Shown here: positions 27,592 to 36,146 of the stretch, in pieces
Layout of the letters: each line of letters opens with the position of its first letter
How positions within the stretch are numbered: the stretch's first letter is position 1
NCBI GenBank assembly: GCA_943787435.1
Contig: CALSMK010000008.1
Span: 62,001 to 126,000, forward strand
Direction: 5' to 3'
DNA: 64,000 bases
Source: an uncultured Flavobacteriales bacterium
GTDB taxonomy: Bacteria > Bacteroidota > Bacteroidia > Flavobacteriales_D > Sanyastnellaceae
Translations under genes and position numbers: made by a program
The notes under the pieces: model-generated
Seen by the model: only the letters and a program-made list of their open reading frames with translations
Database searches by the model: none
What the model was told of the DNA's origin: nothing

Positions 27592-28638
27592 ATGCACAAT
27601 CAATCCACCACGGATTTTTTGGTAAATGCCATGCCACTCCTCCTGCATGACCACGATTGCTTGGTCATTCCGGGGCTTGGTGGATTCTTGGCTCATCCTG
27701 TATCGGCCAGATTCGATTCGGACAAAGGCGAATGGATTCCGCCGGGGAGAGATGTCGTCTTCAATCCAAAGTTGACGGTTCGTGACGGCTTGCTCGAACA
27801 AGAAATTCGAAGGGCCACAGGATGTTCAACCGATGCGGCCACCCTCTTGATCGATCAAGAGGTTCAGGCCCTCATGGCCAAGGCCAAAAGCGGTCACCAC
27901 ACCGAACTGCCTGGCTTGGGTAGGCTTTTCCTCCAGGAGGACGGTCAGCTGGGCTTTGCTCCCGAACCCCGCCTTGGCGAGCGCTACGCTTCTCCCGGGC
28001 TGGGTCGCATTCCTTGGCCAGATTTGAAGAAGGAGGAGGCCACCAGCACCACAACCGACGAGGGTCAAAGACCCAAAGTCATTCCTGTTCCAGAGGAGGA
28101 CACCGAGGTGATCAAAAGTCCCTTTGGACCGCAACTGCTCAAAATCGCCGCTGTTTTGGCCTTTCCCATGATGGTGGCCGGCTCCCTGTTATGGAGCCAT
28201 CAAAACAACACAGGGTTCAGCCTTTTAAACCTTTCCGGAACATCGGAACCCGCCCATTTTGCGCCGCGAATTGAAGGAGAAGACATTCGGTTTCCAGAAT
28301 CATCGGAAACTGCAGCGCTTCCTTTTGTCCAAGCCGGCGTTCCCGACCTCGCCCCCAATGCAATCGACGAGGCCACCATGCCCATCCCTGTGCCGCAATC
28401 CATTTCCAGCGGCTGTAGCCACCATGTGATCGCCGGAACGTTCGGCGAAGCTGCGAAAGCTGCGCGTTTGGCTCGGCGATTTGAAGCCTTGGGCTACACC
28501 GCATCCATTCTGCCTGGACCCAACGGAATGCAGCGCGTTTCTGCTGGATGCTTCAACAACTCTCAGGACGCATCTCAATTTCAAAGAGCGATTCGGACCC
28601 GACATGGGTTTGACCAAGCTTGGGTGCTCAAATTTTAA
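27592..28638 (+). CDS. HU-CCDC81/SPOR-domain protein
   Basis: 348 residues. The N-terminal half has an IHF/HU-like bacterial CCDC81 domain pair (LLHDHDCLVIPGLGGFLAHP and FNPKLTVRDGLLEQEIRRAT, then GHHTELPGLGRLFLQEDG). A single membrane segment follows (LLKIAAVLAFPMMVAGSLLW). The C-terminal SPOR domain (CSHHVIAGTFGEAAKAARLA to FDQAWVLKF) is expected to bind denuded peptidoglycan at the septum. The layout (cytoplasmic HU-like part, one helix, periplasmic SPOR) is a known Bacteroidota architecture, probably linked to cell division or envelope; the exact role is unknown. It is 52 bp after kdsB. Confidence 0.85.
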   Translation: MHNQSTTDFLVNAMPLLLHDHDCLVIPGLGGFLAHPVSARFDSDKGEWIPPGRDVVFNPKLTVRDGLLEQEIRRATGCSTDAATLLIDQEVQALMAKAKSGHHTELPGLGRLFLQEDGQLGFAPEPRLGERYASPGLGRIPWPDLKKEEATSTTTDEGQRPKVIPVPEEDTEVIKSPFGPQLLKIAAVLAFPMMVAGSLLWSHQNNTGFSLLNLSGTSEPAHFAPRIEGEDIRFPESSETAALPFVQAGVPDLAPNAIDEATMPIPVPQSISSGCSHHVIAGTFGEAAKAARLARRFEALGYTASILPGPNGMQRVSAGCFNNSQDASQFQRAIRTRHGFDQAWVLKF

Positions 28639-28649
28639 GTGCGAGGGCC

Positions 28650-29309
28650 ATGTCGAAGACCATATTGCCCATCGACTGGACTCCGATTCGTCATGTGGTT
28701 CTCGACTTTGGAGGTGTTCTGTATGACATTGACCATGCCGCTCCGGCCAAGGCTTTTTTTGACTTGGGCTTCACAGACTTCCAAAATTGGTTTGCACATG
28801 GGCATCAATACCCCGTCATAGACGACTTGGAATGTGGACGAATCTCCGACCACATGTTTCTTCAGGTCTTGCAAAGCAGATGCACGCCTGGAACCACTTT
28901 GGACGACGTCAAAAAAGCTTGGAATTCCATTTTGATCGGGTTGCGATCCGACATCATGCCCGTACTGACGGCCTTGAAAAGCCAGTTTGACTTGGTGCTG
29001 TTCAGCAACACGAACGCCATACATGCTCAATTCTTCGAGCGTCAAATCTTAGATGGTATCGGGCGCGATTTCTCGAACGCTTTTCGTCAAATCATATACA
29101 GCCATCGCTTGGGAGAGCGCAAACCAGACCCCAAAGCCTATTTGACTTTGGCCAAAGAACTCGACCTGGATGCCAGCGGCACCTTGTTCATCGACGATAC
29201 GGAATCCAATGTGGTTGGAGCCATTCATGTGGGGTGGCAAGCCACTTTGCACAACCCAAAAGACCGTTCGCTCGGTCAGCTCTTCGCTGACTTGGGGCTC
29301 AAACTTTAA
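28650..29309 (+). CDS. HAD-superfamily hydrolase (YihX-like)
   Basis: 219 residues from ATG 28650 (MSKTILPIDWTPIRHVVLDF); the open frame extends to 28620, inside the previous gene. HAD motifs: I is VVLDFGGVLYDID (DxG variant typical of the YihX/epoxide-hydrolase-N group), II is LVLFSNTNAIHAQFF, III is a Lys in GERKPDPKAYLTLAKEL, IV is LFIDDTESNVVGAIHVGW. An alpha-helical cap sits between motifs I and II. A small-molecule phosphatase, for example for sugar or nucleotide phosphates; the substrate cannot be told. It follows the SPOR gene by 11 bp. Confidence 0.88.
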   Translation: MSKTILPIDWTPIRHVVLDFGGVLYDIDHAAPAKAFFDLGFTDFQNWFAHGHQYPVIDDLECGRISDHMFLQVLQSRCTPGTTLDDVKKAWNSILIGLRSDIMPVLTALKSQFDLVLFSNTNAIHAQFFERQILDGIGRDFSNAFRQIIYSHRLGERKPDPKAYLTLAKELDLDASGTLFIDDTESNVVGAIHVGWQATLHNPKDRSLGQLFADLGLKL

Positions 29310-29360
29310 CGTTCTGCACACCGCAGGCCTCTAAGAGGCAGATGCAGTCTCTTTGGGCGG

Positions 29361-30803
29361 TCAGTGCCACATGCCTTTTCCCGTTGCCGGCTGTCCGGAC
29401 TTGCGGCGTTTTTGCTTCTCTTTTTTGTAGCCCATCTCAAATCCGATTCCGAATTGGCCTTGCCAATGGCCTGACTCCAATGGGTAAAGGAGACCTGGAA
29501 CATTCTGTGCAGAAGCAGCGATGCGCAAGGGACCTCCCCGTAGAGAAAGGCCTGCGCCAAATGACCAAGACTGGTCTCGGAATTGGGCCTGAACATGCGT
29601 CGCCACATGGGTTCCTAGGCGGTGGGTCAGGCCAAGTAAAAACCCATCTGTGCGTCGGTCAAAACGAAATTGGCGGTATGCCATACCCGTGATTTCAATG
29701 CTTTCTGACGGGCGAATCCTAAAACCCAACCTCCATGTTTCTTGAACAGGCGTGCTGAACGCTGGCATCTCATCGCTCTTGCTGTCCAATTCAAAGGCTC
29801 CTTGCAACGAGTCCGCCATGTCACTCGCCCAAGTGTCGAACATCGCAGGCAAAGAGTCTGGAAGACTCAATGAATCAGCACTGGACAGAAGACCCACCAC
29901 ATCCATGCCTTGCAACACGAATTGAGCCGGATCCACTTGTTGTTTGCTGATGGACTTCAACCATCGAATGGACCCCCTGCCCTCCATGGCACCTTCCAAA
30001 GAAAACTTGGGGCTCACGCGCCAGAGAAATCCAACATCAAAGGCCACTCCAGAACCCAAAATCGGCGGCACCCCACCACCGCTGTATGTCAATGGGTCGG
30101 CATTCGACACGAGCGAGTCCAAGTCAACACCAGCAGATTGAACGGCGGCCTCGCCCTCCAAGGTCCAACTGTAGTCCACCGAATCGGTGTACCATGTGGC
30201 GTCAAACGTCTCCGTCTCAAACGCTCCAACCCCATTGAGGATGTGGACCCCCCATCCCAACCAAAACTTCTCTTCGGTAACCATGGCGCCCACGCTTAAG
30301 CTGTGGTCGAAGTAACCTTGAGCATTCAACCCAAAGTCCGAAAAAGAAATCGGCCGGCCGATCATATCCGGATGACCGTTGCCTTTCCAGCCCATGGCAA
30401 AAAGGTCTCGGTCGTAATTGAATTGCTGGTCCCCTACAAAACGGCTTCTCAACCTGAACTCAAACCGGTTTTTGTCTCGGAAAGAAAGCGCAAACAGCGG
30501 CACCTCAGCTCTGAAGCCTATGGTTTCCACAGAGTCCATCCGCTCCAGCATCAAGCTTGGGTCGACCACACCATCTGCACTCATGAAATCATAGGCACTC
30601 GGTCCCGAATGGCTGAATCCGATTTGCGAGCCCGCCAAGCCACCAATCCAAAGCTGGCCCCCTGAAGGGTGCAGCAATGCAGGGTTCGACCACCCCGCTT
30701 GTCCCCACTCTGGCATGCATTCAACTGGACCCAATTGGGCTTGTGCACTCCACACTCCAAAGACCAGCCCCAAACCGATCAGCCCTTTTCTCATCCAATC
30801 CAT
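29361..30803 (-). CDS. DUF5723-like outer-membrane protein
   Basis: 480 residues from ATG 30803 (MDWMRKGLIGLGLVFGVWSA, signal peptide ending AQAQ). The N-terminus (CMPEWGQAGWSNPALLHPSG) resembles the FadL-type or DUF5723 surface proteins of Bacteroidota, and the C-terminal half has alternating barrel strands (ETWRLGFRIRPSESIEITG, GLTHRLGTHVATHVQAQFRD). It ends in a basic tail (KKEKQKRRKSGQ), unusual for a barrel. It starts one base after the stop of the acidic lipoprotein at 30805, so the two form a pair. No biochemical function is known to me. Confidence 0.7.
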   Translation of the reverse strand: MDWMRKGLIGLGLVFGVWSAQAQLGPVECMPEWGQAGWSNPALLHPSGGQLWIGGLAGSQIGFSHSGPSAYDFMSADGVVDPSLMLERMDSVETIGFRAEVPLFALSFRDKNRFEFRLRSRFVGDQQFNYDRDLFAMGWKGNGHPDMIGRPISFSDFGLNAQGYFDHSLSVGAMVTEEKFWLGWGVHILNGVGAFETETFDATWYTDSVDYSWTLEGEAAVQSAGVDLDSLVSNADPLTYSGGGVPPILGSGVAFDVGFLWRVSPKFSLEGAMEGRGSIRWLKSISKQQVDPAQFVLQGMDVVGLLSSADSLSLPDSLPAMFDTWASDMADSLQGAFELDSKSDEMPAFSTPVQETWRLGFRIRPSESIEITGMAYRQFRFDRRTDGFLLGLTHRLGTHVATHVQAQFRDQSWSFGAGLSLRGGPLRIAASAQNVPGLLYPLESGHWQGQFGIGFEMGYKKEKQKRRKSGQPATGKGMWH

Positions 30804-30804
30804 G

Positions 30805-32454
30805 TCAAAGTTCAATTCGGGTGTACAACAAGGCCCCCAGTTGCATCCAGAGGTCCTGGTTCTCTGTGAGACGAACAAAGGCGCCCAAATTGGCGTCAGC
30901 AGTGGCACACCAAGCCTGAACCACCACCCGGTCTGCCAACTTCAAACGGTTGGACCGCTCCCAATCAAAAAAGAAGTCTTGTCGAAATTCTGCAGGCGCC
31001 AAAGGAACGCCCTCTGACGTGAGAGAAGGCATGGTAAACAAAGACAGAGACGATGTCATCAAGCTGTCCAAAACCACTCCGTCTTCATCCAAAAAGTAAG
31101 CCTGTAGGTCCACACCAAAGGGAAAGCCGTTGTTGAGAATCAACCTCAATTCCGCAGAGTCCAATTCGGCCTGTTCTTCTACGCTCAGGGAAAAGTCCAA
31201 CGTGTCTACAAAGTCTACCTGAGAGGCGCGAATGGACAACGGCACCTCGGCTCTGAACTCAGCATCTACAAATCCATCAGCATCCACAAAATTCACCTCC
31301 CCTTCTGCCAGGCCTCCCGGGTTGGCCACAATGCTCAAGCTCAAATTCCAATCCACCGGATCTGCACTGAAAAGGTCCACCAAATTGCTGTTGGTCTCGT
31401 CCACCAGCCAAGAAGACACCGTGGGCGATTGCGAACTTCCATCGGCTTGACCCACGAAGAGACTGGGTTCAGAGGTCTCCAAGCTGGCCAACACAACTCC
31501 CCCAGAAACAGACTCGAAGTCCACCTCCTGCAATGAGGCATTGACACCAAATCCGTTCGTGATCACCAACTCAATGCTGGCCTGCTCCAATTCAATGCCC
31601 GCAGTGGTGAACCGGTCATCAAACAGCGCAAACGTGGTGGTGCTTTCTTCCAAACTGATCTCGTCCTCTCCAAAATCACCCTCCACCCGTTCGAAGGTGA
31701 GCTGATCCATGGTCAATGCCACGGTTAAAGATTCGCCAGGTAAGGCAGTGTGGTTGGGGCTGCTTTGAAGAAACAAGGTGTATGCCCCCGAGATTTCATT
31801 GAGCGCGTCACCCGTATTGTCGGGCAATATTTTCCAACCCGCCAAGTCTTCTGTGACAGAGAAAAGCCCTGTCTCTAACATCTCGGGCGTCCATTCGACC
31901 GACCACGGAATGCCCGTGTTGTCCACCAAATTGGGCAGCCACAATTCTCCCCCTACATCGTCTCCAACATCGGAGGTCAACGTGAATTCCAATTGACCTG
32001 TGGCCAACTCAATCTCCATCAAAACCGCAGCCTCGGGCTGACCCACCACCATTGAGGTCTGTAGCGTATCGGAATAAGTCAACACCTCTCCTGGAGGCAA
32101 AACATTCAATGCTGCCGCCGTGACGGCGTCCAACACAAATTCCTCTTCCTCCAAGACGCTGGGCAGCACCAGCCATTCTTCTGCCAGTGTTCCACTGAAA
32201 ACTTCCTCTTGGACAAACACCAGTTGACCGTTGGGCATGGCCACCACAGGAAGGGAGTCCAAGTTGTCTGTCAAGACCTCCAGAACGTCCCCCAGATCAA
32301 ACCGCGTATCCACCAATGGAACCGCCACAATGGGGGTCCATTCCGGAAATGAAAATTCCTCCGGTGGCTCCTGACAACCCGACCATGCGAGCAAAAGCGC
32401 GAGGAGAAACGTGATGTTGGGCCCAATGGGGCGATGCGCAGATTGAAAAAACAT
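30805..32454 (-). CDS. Acidic surface lipoprotein of unknown function, partner of the DUF5723 protein
   Basis: 549 residues from ATG 32454 (MFFQSAHRPIGPNITFLLAL). The lipobox LLLAWSGC directs lipidation at Cys, followed by EPPEEFSFPEWTP. The body is strongly acidic and built of beta-strand repeats with recurring phrases such as ELVITNGFGVNASLQEVDFE and AELRLILNNGFPFGVDLQAY, about 140 residues apart, suggesting two or more copies of an immunoglobulin-like fold. It is immediately upstream of and coupled to the DUF5723 protein, an association that suggests a lipoprotein-barrel complex at the outer membrane (inference). No catalytic motif seen. Confidence 0.65.
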   Translation of the reverse strand: MFFQSAHRPIGPNITFLLALLLAWSGCQEPPEEFSFPEWTPIVAVPLVDTRFDLGDVLEVLTDNLDSLPVVAMPNGQLVFVQEEVFSGTLAEEWLVLPSVLEEEEFVLDAVTAAALNVLPPGEVLTYSDTLQTSMVVGQPEAAVLMEIELATGQLEFTLTSDVGDDVGGELWLPNLVDNTGIPWSVEWTPEMLETGLFSVTEDLAGWKILPDNTGDALNEISGAYTLFLQSSPNHTALPGESLTVALTMDQLTFERVEGDFGEDEISLEESTTTFALFDDRFTTAGIELEQASIELVITNGFGVNASLQEVDFESVSGGVVLASLETSEPSLFVGQADGSSQSPTVSSWLVDETNSNLVDLFSADPVDWNLSLSIVANPGGLAEGEVNFVDADGFVDAEFRAEVPLSIRASQVDFVDTLDFSLSVEEQAELDSAELRLILNNGFPFGVDLQAYFLDEDGVVLDSLMTSSLSLFTMPSLTSEGVPLAPAEFRQDFFFDWERSNRLKLADRVVVQAWCATADANLGAFVRLTENQDLWMQLGALLYTRIEL

Positions 32455-32537
32455 GCTACAGTGCAATACGTGCAACCGCCCTTTGAGGTTGCAACGAGAA
32501 AAGAAGGTCAAAAAGGTTGACCCCTGAAAACCCTGGT

Positions 32538-34748
32538 TTACTCTGTAATGCCTTCGAGGTCCATCATGAAGGCGTACTCCAAGGCCGTCTCCTTGTAACG
32601 GCGGAAGCGGCCCGACTGACCACCGTGTCCCGCATCCATGTTGGTGAGGAACAACAAAGTGTTGTCGTCGGTCTTGAGCTCACGCAATTTGGCCACCCAC
32701 TTGGCGGGCTCCCAATACTGCACTTGGCTGTCCCAATATCCAGTCGTGACCAAAGTGTTGGGGTAGTCCTGCGCCTTCACTTGATCGTACGGGCTGTACG
32801 ACTTCATGTAGGCGTAGTAGACGCTGTCTTTGGGGTTGCCCCACTCATCGAACTCAAACGTGGTCAGCGGAATGGTCTCGTCGAGCATGGTGTTGATCAC
32901 ATCCACGAATGGCACAGCTGCCACAACGCCATTGAAAAGGTCTGGCGCCTGGTTCATCACAGCACCCATCAACAAGCCACCGGCAGATCCTCCCATCGCA
33001 TAGAGGTGCTCTGGCGAAGTGTACTTCATCTCCACCATCGCACGGCCCACGTCTTCAAAGTCATTGAAGGTGTTCTGCTTTTTGAGCAGCTTGCCATCCT
33101 CATACCACATGCGGCCCATCTCCTGACCCCCGCGGATGTGCGCGATGGCGTAGACAAATCCCCGGTCGAGAAGGGAAAGGCGCACGCTGGAGAAGTAGGG
33201 GTCCATGCTGGCGCCGTAGCTGCCGTATGCATAGAGCAAAAATGGATTTTCACCGTTGCGCTCTACCCCCTTTTTGTAGACCATGCTCACGGGCACCTTG
33301 ACCCCATCCCGCACCTCGACCATGAGGCGCTCAGACGTGTAGTTGTCTGGAGAAAAGTTGTCGTCGATGACCTCCTGCTGCTTGAGCAAGGTGCGCTCTC
33401 CGGTCCGCATGTTGTGGTCAAACGTGCTGCTTGGGGTGGTCATGGAGCTGTAACCAAACCTCAGGATCTCCGTGTTAAAGTCTGGGTTGGAGCGTGTGCC
33501 TGCTGTGTATGCAGGGTCGTTGAACTCCAGGTACTCGTCCATGGTGCCGTCCCAACGCTTGATGCGAATCTGGTTCAAACCCTCCTTGCGCTCTTCAACC
33601 ACCAAGTGGTCTTTAAAGATGTCAATGCCTTCGAGCAAAACGTCGGCACGGTGAGGAATGACCTCTTCCCAATTCTCTTTGGACGTGGCGTCAACCGACG
33701 TCTTCATCAACCGGAAGTTCTTGGCCTCCCAGTTGGTCACGATGTAAAAGTGGTCGCCGTAATGGCTGATGCCGTATTCCAGATCACGCTCGCGCGGCTG
33801 GATCACTTTCCACTCCCCCATGGGGTCATCGGCCCGCAAAACACGGTACTCTTGGGACAGCGTTTGGGAAGTATAGATCACCAAGTAAGCATCGCTCTTG
33901 GAGCGGTACACGCCACAAGCAAACGTCTCGTCCTCTTCTTCAAACACCAGGACATCGTCCTCGACAGGCGTGCCCAAAACGTGACGGTACACTTGGTTGC
34001 TGCGCAGGGTCTGCTCGTCCTTGCGTGTGTAGAAGACCGTTTTGTTGTCTGCTGCCCAGGTCGCGCCTCCGGTGGTAACCGGGATCATATCTGGCAACAT
34101 CTCACCGGTTTGCAGGTCCTTGAAGTGAACGTTGTACTGACGGCGGCTCACCGTATCCACACCAAACGCCAAAATGCGGTTGTCGTCGCTGACACCCATT
34201 CCACCCACGGCGAAGTAGTCGTGTCCTTCGGCCAATTCATTCTGGTCCAACATGACTTCTTCCTCACCGGTGCACTCCTCGTACTTGGTCTCCTCACCTG
34301 CAGGCTTGCGGCAGTTGATGGAATACTCCTTGCCTTCGGTGTAGCGGGTGTAGTACCAATAACCGCGGTCCTTCACCGGAACGCTGCTGTCGTCCTTCTT
34401 GATTCGGCCCACGATTTCATCGAATAGCTTCTCTTGAAGGGGCTTGGTGTGGGCCAGTTTTACGTCGATGAACTTGTTTTCCTCCTCGAGGTAATCGATG
34501 ACGTCCTGCGTCTGCGCATCGGCTGATTCCGCTTTCTTCTGGTCGTCGCTCAAGCGCATCCAGAAGTAGTTGTCGACACGGGTGTCTCCGTGGTCGGTCA
34601 TTTCAAACGGGACTTTCTTGGCCACAGGGGCGGCCACATCATCGTTTTGGGACATGTCTGAAGGGGATTGACAGGCGGTTAAAGAGGCCATGGCAAAAAG
34701 CACCACAAAGGCACCCGCCAAGCGGTCACAGGTCTGAAGTCGGAGCAT
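32538..34748 (-). CDS. ptrB: Oligopeptidase B-type prolyl oligopeptidase (S9A), lipoprotein
   Basis: 736 residues with a lipoprotein signal (FVVLFAMASLTACQSPSD), so placed in the periplasm or on a membrane instead of free in the cytoplasm. The N-terminal beta-propeller (DNYFWMRLSDDQKK to about residue 430) gates a C-terminal alpha/beta hydrolase. The serine lies in AMGGSAGGLLMGAVMN, the His in TNMDAGHGGQSGRFRRYKE, and the Asp probably in TTGYWDSQVQYWEPAKW. LLYAYGSYGASMDPYFSSVR and IAHIRGGQEMGRMWYEDG are typical of oligopeptidase B, which cuts short peptides after basic residues. A 61 bp gap separates it from purS upstream. Confidence 0.92.
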   Translation of the reverse strand: MLRLQTCDRLAGAFVVLFAMASLTACQSPSDMSQNDDVAAPVAKKVPFEMTDHGDTRVDNYFWMRLSDDQKKAESADAQTQDVIDYLEEENKFIDVKLAHTKPLQEKLFDEIVGRIKKDDSSVPVKDRGYWYYTRYTEGKEYSINCRKPAGEETKYEECTGEEEVMLDQNELAEGHDYFAVGGMGVSDDNRILAFGVDTVSRRQYNVHFKDLQTGEMLPDMIPVTTGGATWAADNKTVFYTRKDEQTLRSNQVYRHVLGTPVEDDVLVFEEEDETFACGVYRSKSDAYLVIYTSQTLSQEYRVLRADDPMGEWKVIQPRERDLEYGISHYGDHFYIVTNWEAKNFRLMKTSVDATSKENWEEVIPHRADVLLEGIDIFKDHLVVEERKEGLNQIRIKRWDGTMDEYLEFNDPAYTAGTRSNPDFNTEILRFGYSSMTTPSSTFDHNMRTGERTLLKQQEVIDDNFSPDNYTSERLMVEVRDGVKVPVSMVYKKGVERNGENPFLLYAYGSYGASMDPYFSSVRLSLLDRGFVYAIAHIRGGQEMGRMWYEDGKLLKKQNTFNDFEDVGRAMVEMKYTSPEHLYAMGGSAGGLLMGAVMNQAPDLFNGVVAAVPFVDVINTMLDETIPLTTFEFDEWGNPKDSVYYAYMKSYSPYDQVKAQDYPNTLVTTGYWDSQVQYWEPAKWVAKLRELKTDDNTLLFLTNMDAGHGGQSGRFRRYKETALEYAFMMDLEGITE

Positions 34749-34809
34749 GAGAATCGTGTAATGGACCCCAATATTAGCCCATAGCCCGATGGCCCGACAC
34801 TTCTAATTC

Positions 34810-35076
34810 TTAAAGTGCAGCTTCCTCGGCGGAGAACACCCGAAACTCAAACCGCTCCATGATGGGGTTCGAGAGCAGTTTTTCGCACGCTTCGGCCACC
34901 AGCTTTTCGGCCTCTTCGCGGCTTCCAGCTTCGATGTCCAAGGTGATGTGCTTGCCAATCCGAACATTGGTCAGTTGACCCAGACCCATGTTGGGCAAGT
35001 TGTTGGACACAGCCTTGCCCTGTGGGTCGAGCAATGCGGGCAAAGGGAGAATGTCGATCGCGGCGTGAAATACCAT
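34810..35076 (-). CDS. purS: Phosphoribosylformylglycinamidine synthase subunit PurS
   Basis: 88 residues, somewhat longer than the usual 80. PurS bridges PurL and PurQ and passes ammonia in the fourth step of purine synthesis. The signature ILPLPALLDPQGKAVSNNL and GLGQLTNVRIGKHITLDIEA matches the family, followed by the helix EEAEKLVAEACEKLLSNPIM. purL and purQ are not in the window. It starts 6 bp after the pssA stop, so both are in one transcript. Confidence 0.88.
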   Translation of the reverse strand: MVFHAAIDILPLPALLDPQGKAVSNNLPNMGLGQLTNVRIGKHITLDIEAGSREEAEKLVAEACEKLLSNPIMERFEFRVFSAEEAAL

Positions 35077-35082
35077 GTGGCG

Positions 35083-35955
35083 CTAGTTCGTCAGAAGGGT
35101 GCGATGCAAAATGGCCCCCATCATCGGGTACGAAATTAGGGCAAGGAACAGTCCTGTCGACCCCCCAAATGCAACCAAAAAGACAACCGCCACGATCCAA
35201 GCCAACCGAGCGCCATCCATCCTGCGGTCTCTTCCCCATTCCTTGAGCCCAAATTGCGGAAACCGCGAGGACATCCACAACGGCAGCAATGTGCCTCCAG
35301 CCAATCCAGTCAACCAGAGCCAATCGCCACCTTCACCGCTCCAACCTGCCCACGCCAACAACAAAAGCCCCCACCACAACGCCGAAAACGGCGCGGGAAT
35401 CCCTTCAAAGTCCAAGCCCTCTTTTTCTGGCATGTCGCTCATGGCTTCGCCAGCATAGCGGGCCAAGCGCCAAGCCGCTGCCGGAAGGATCAAGAGTGGC
35501 AATCCCGTGGTCCAGCTGCCCTCCCAAAGCGCCAACCCAGAGAGCGACCACTCCTTCATCAAGGCCAAGCCCACAAACGCCGGAGCCAAACCACCGGACA
35601 CCAAATCCGCCATGGAGTCCAACAAGGCACCCTGTTTGCCGTCTGCACCCATGGCGCGTGCAACCGCCCCATCCAAAACGTCGCACACCACGCCAAAACC
35701 CCAAACAGCCAACATGAGATAAATCCCCATTACACGGCGTTCTGAGACCCTCATGGCCTCCATCAGCCATCCATCAGCACCGATAGATGCGGCCCATTCC
35801 GCCGCTGCCCACCCCAAATCGAACTCAGATGCCGCCCACCATGCCACGAGTGCACCAGCACCCAGGTTGCAGAAGGTCAACACATTGGCCGGCCAAGCGC
35901 GCCATGAAATCGAAGTAAGGCTTTGGGTCTCCACGAACTGAAAATTAATCCGCAT
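35083..35955 (-). CDS. pssA: CDP-diacylglycerol-serine O-phosphatidyltransferase
   Basis: About 290 residues from ATG 35955 (MRINFQFVETQSLTSISWRA); the open frame to 36012 would run to within 3 bp of the tRNA and adds non-family residues. The CDP-alcohol phosphotransferase motif DGAVARAMGADGKQGALLDS continues with MADLVSGGLAP, giving the metal-binding Asp residues. Several hydrophobic segments (LTFCNLGAGALVAWWA, MGIYLMLAVWGFGVVCDVLD, WWGLLLLAWAGW) mark an integral membrane enzyme making phosphatidylserine, the precursor of phosphatidylethanolamine. The serine specificity is inferred from length and the NVLTFCNLGAG start. Confidence 0.88.
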   Translation of the reverse strand: MRINFQFVETQSLTSISWRAWPANVLTFCNLGAGALVAWWAASEFDLGWAAAEWAASIGADGWLMEAMRVSERRVMGIYLMLAVWGFGVVCDVLDGAVARAMGADGKQGALLDSMADLVSGGLAPAFVGLALMKEWSLSGLALWEGSWTTGLPLLILPAAAWRLARYAGEAMSDMPEKEGLDFEGIPAPFSALWWGLLLLAWAGWSGEGGDWLWLTGLAGGTLLPLWMSSRFPQFGLKEWGRDRRMDGARLAWIVAVVFLVAFGGSTGLFLALISYPMMGAILHRTLLTN

Positions 35956-36015
35956 GAAACCCTGCGGCTTCCCTTCCGTATATTTGCATCCCCGCTCAGG
36001 TGGGGAAAACAAAGT

Positions 36016-36086
36016 GGTCTGGTGGCCGAGTGGCTAGGCTCAGCTCTGCAAAAGCTGCTACAGCGGTTCGAATCCGCTCCAGACCT
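36016..36086 (+). tRNA. tRNA-Cys (anticodon GCA)
   Basis: 71-nt cloverleaf. The acceptor stem GGTCTGG pairs with CCAGACC (36079-36085) and is followed by discriminator T, the base expected for tRNA-Cys. The D-arm GCC/GGC, anticodon stem CAGCT/AGCTG with loop CTGCAAA (GCA anticodon), and T-arm AGCGG-TTCGAAT-CCGCT are all regular. CCA is not encoded. A strong terminator follows. Confidence 0.97.
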
Positions 36087-36092
36087 CACAAA

Positions 36093-36122
36093 AAAGAAGC
36101 CCGGTTTTCACCGGGCTTCTTT
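36093..36122. terminator. Strong bidirectional intrinsic terminator
   Basis: Perfect 12 bp stem AAAGAAGCCCGG / CCGGGCTTCTTT with a 6-base loop (TTTTCA), an A-run before and a T-rich run after (TTTCTTTTTAC). It terminates tRNA-Cys on the plus strand and, through the A-run, the GH81 gene on the minus strand. Confidence 0.9.
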
Positions 36123-36146
36123 CTTTTTACGCGGCTTGAGCACGCG

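Noticed and set aside
29327-29339. Small hairpin GCCTC-TAA-GAGGC between the HAD and DUF5723 genes
   Set aside because: The 5 bp stem is not followed by a T-run on either strand; too weak to call a terminator.
32517-34427. Long plus-strand open frame (636 codons) opposite oligopeptidase B
   Set aside because: It is an antisense shadow: the minus strand encodes a complete oligopeptidase B with all catalytic motifs, and GC-rich codon use produces few stops on the opposite strand.
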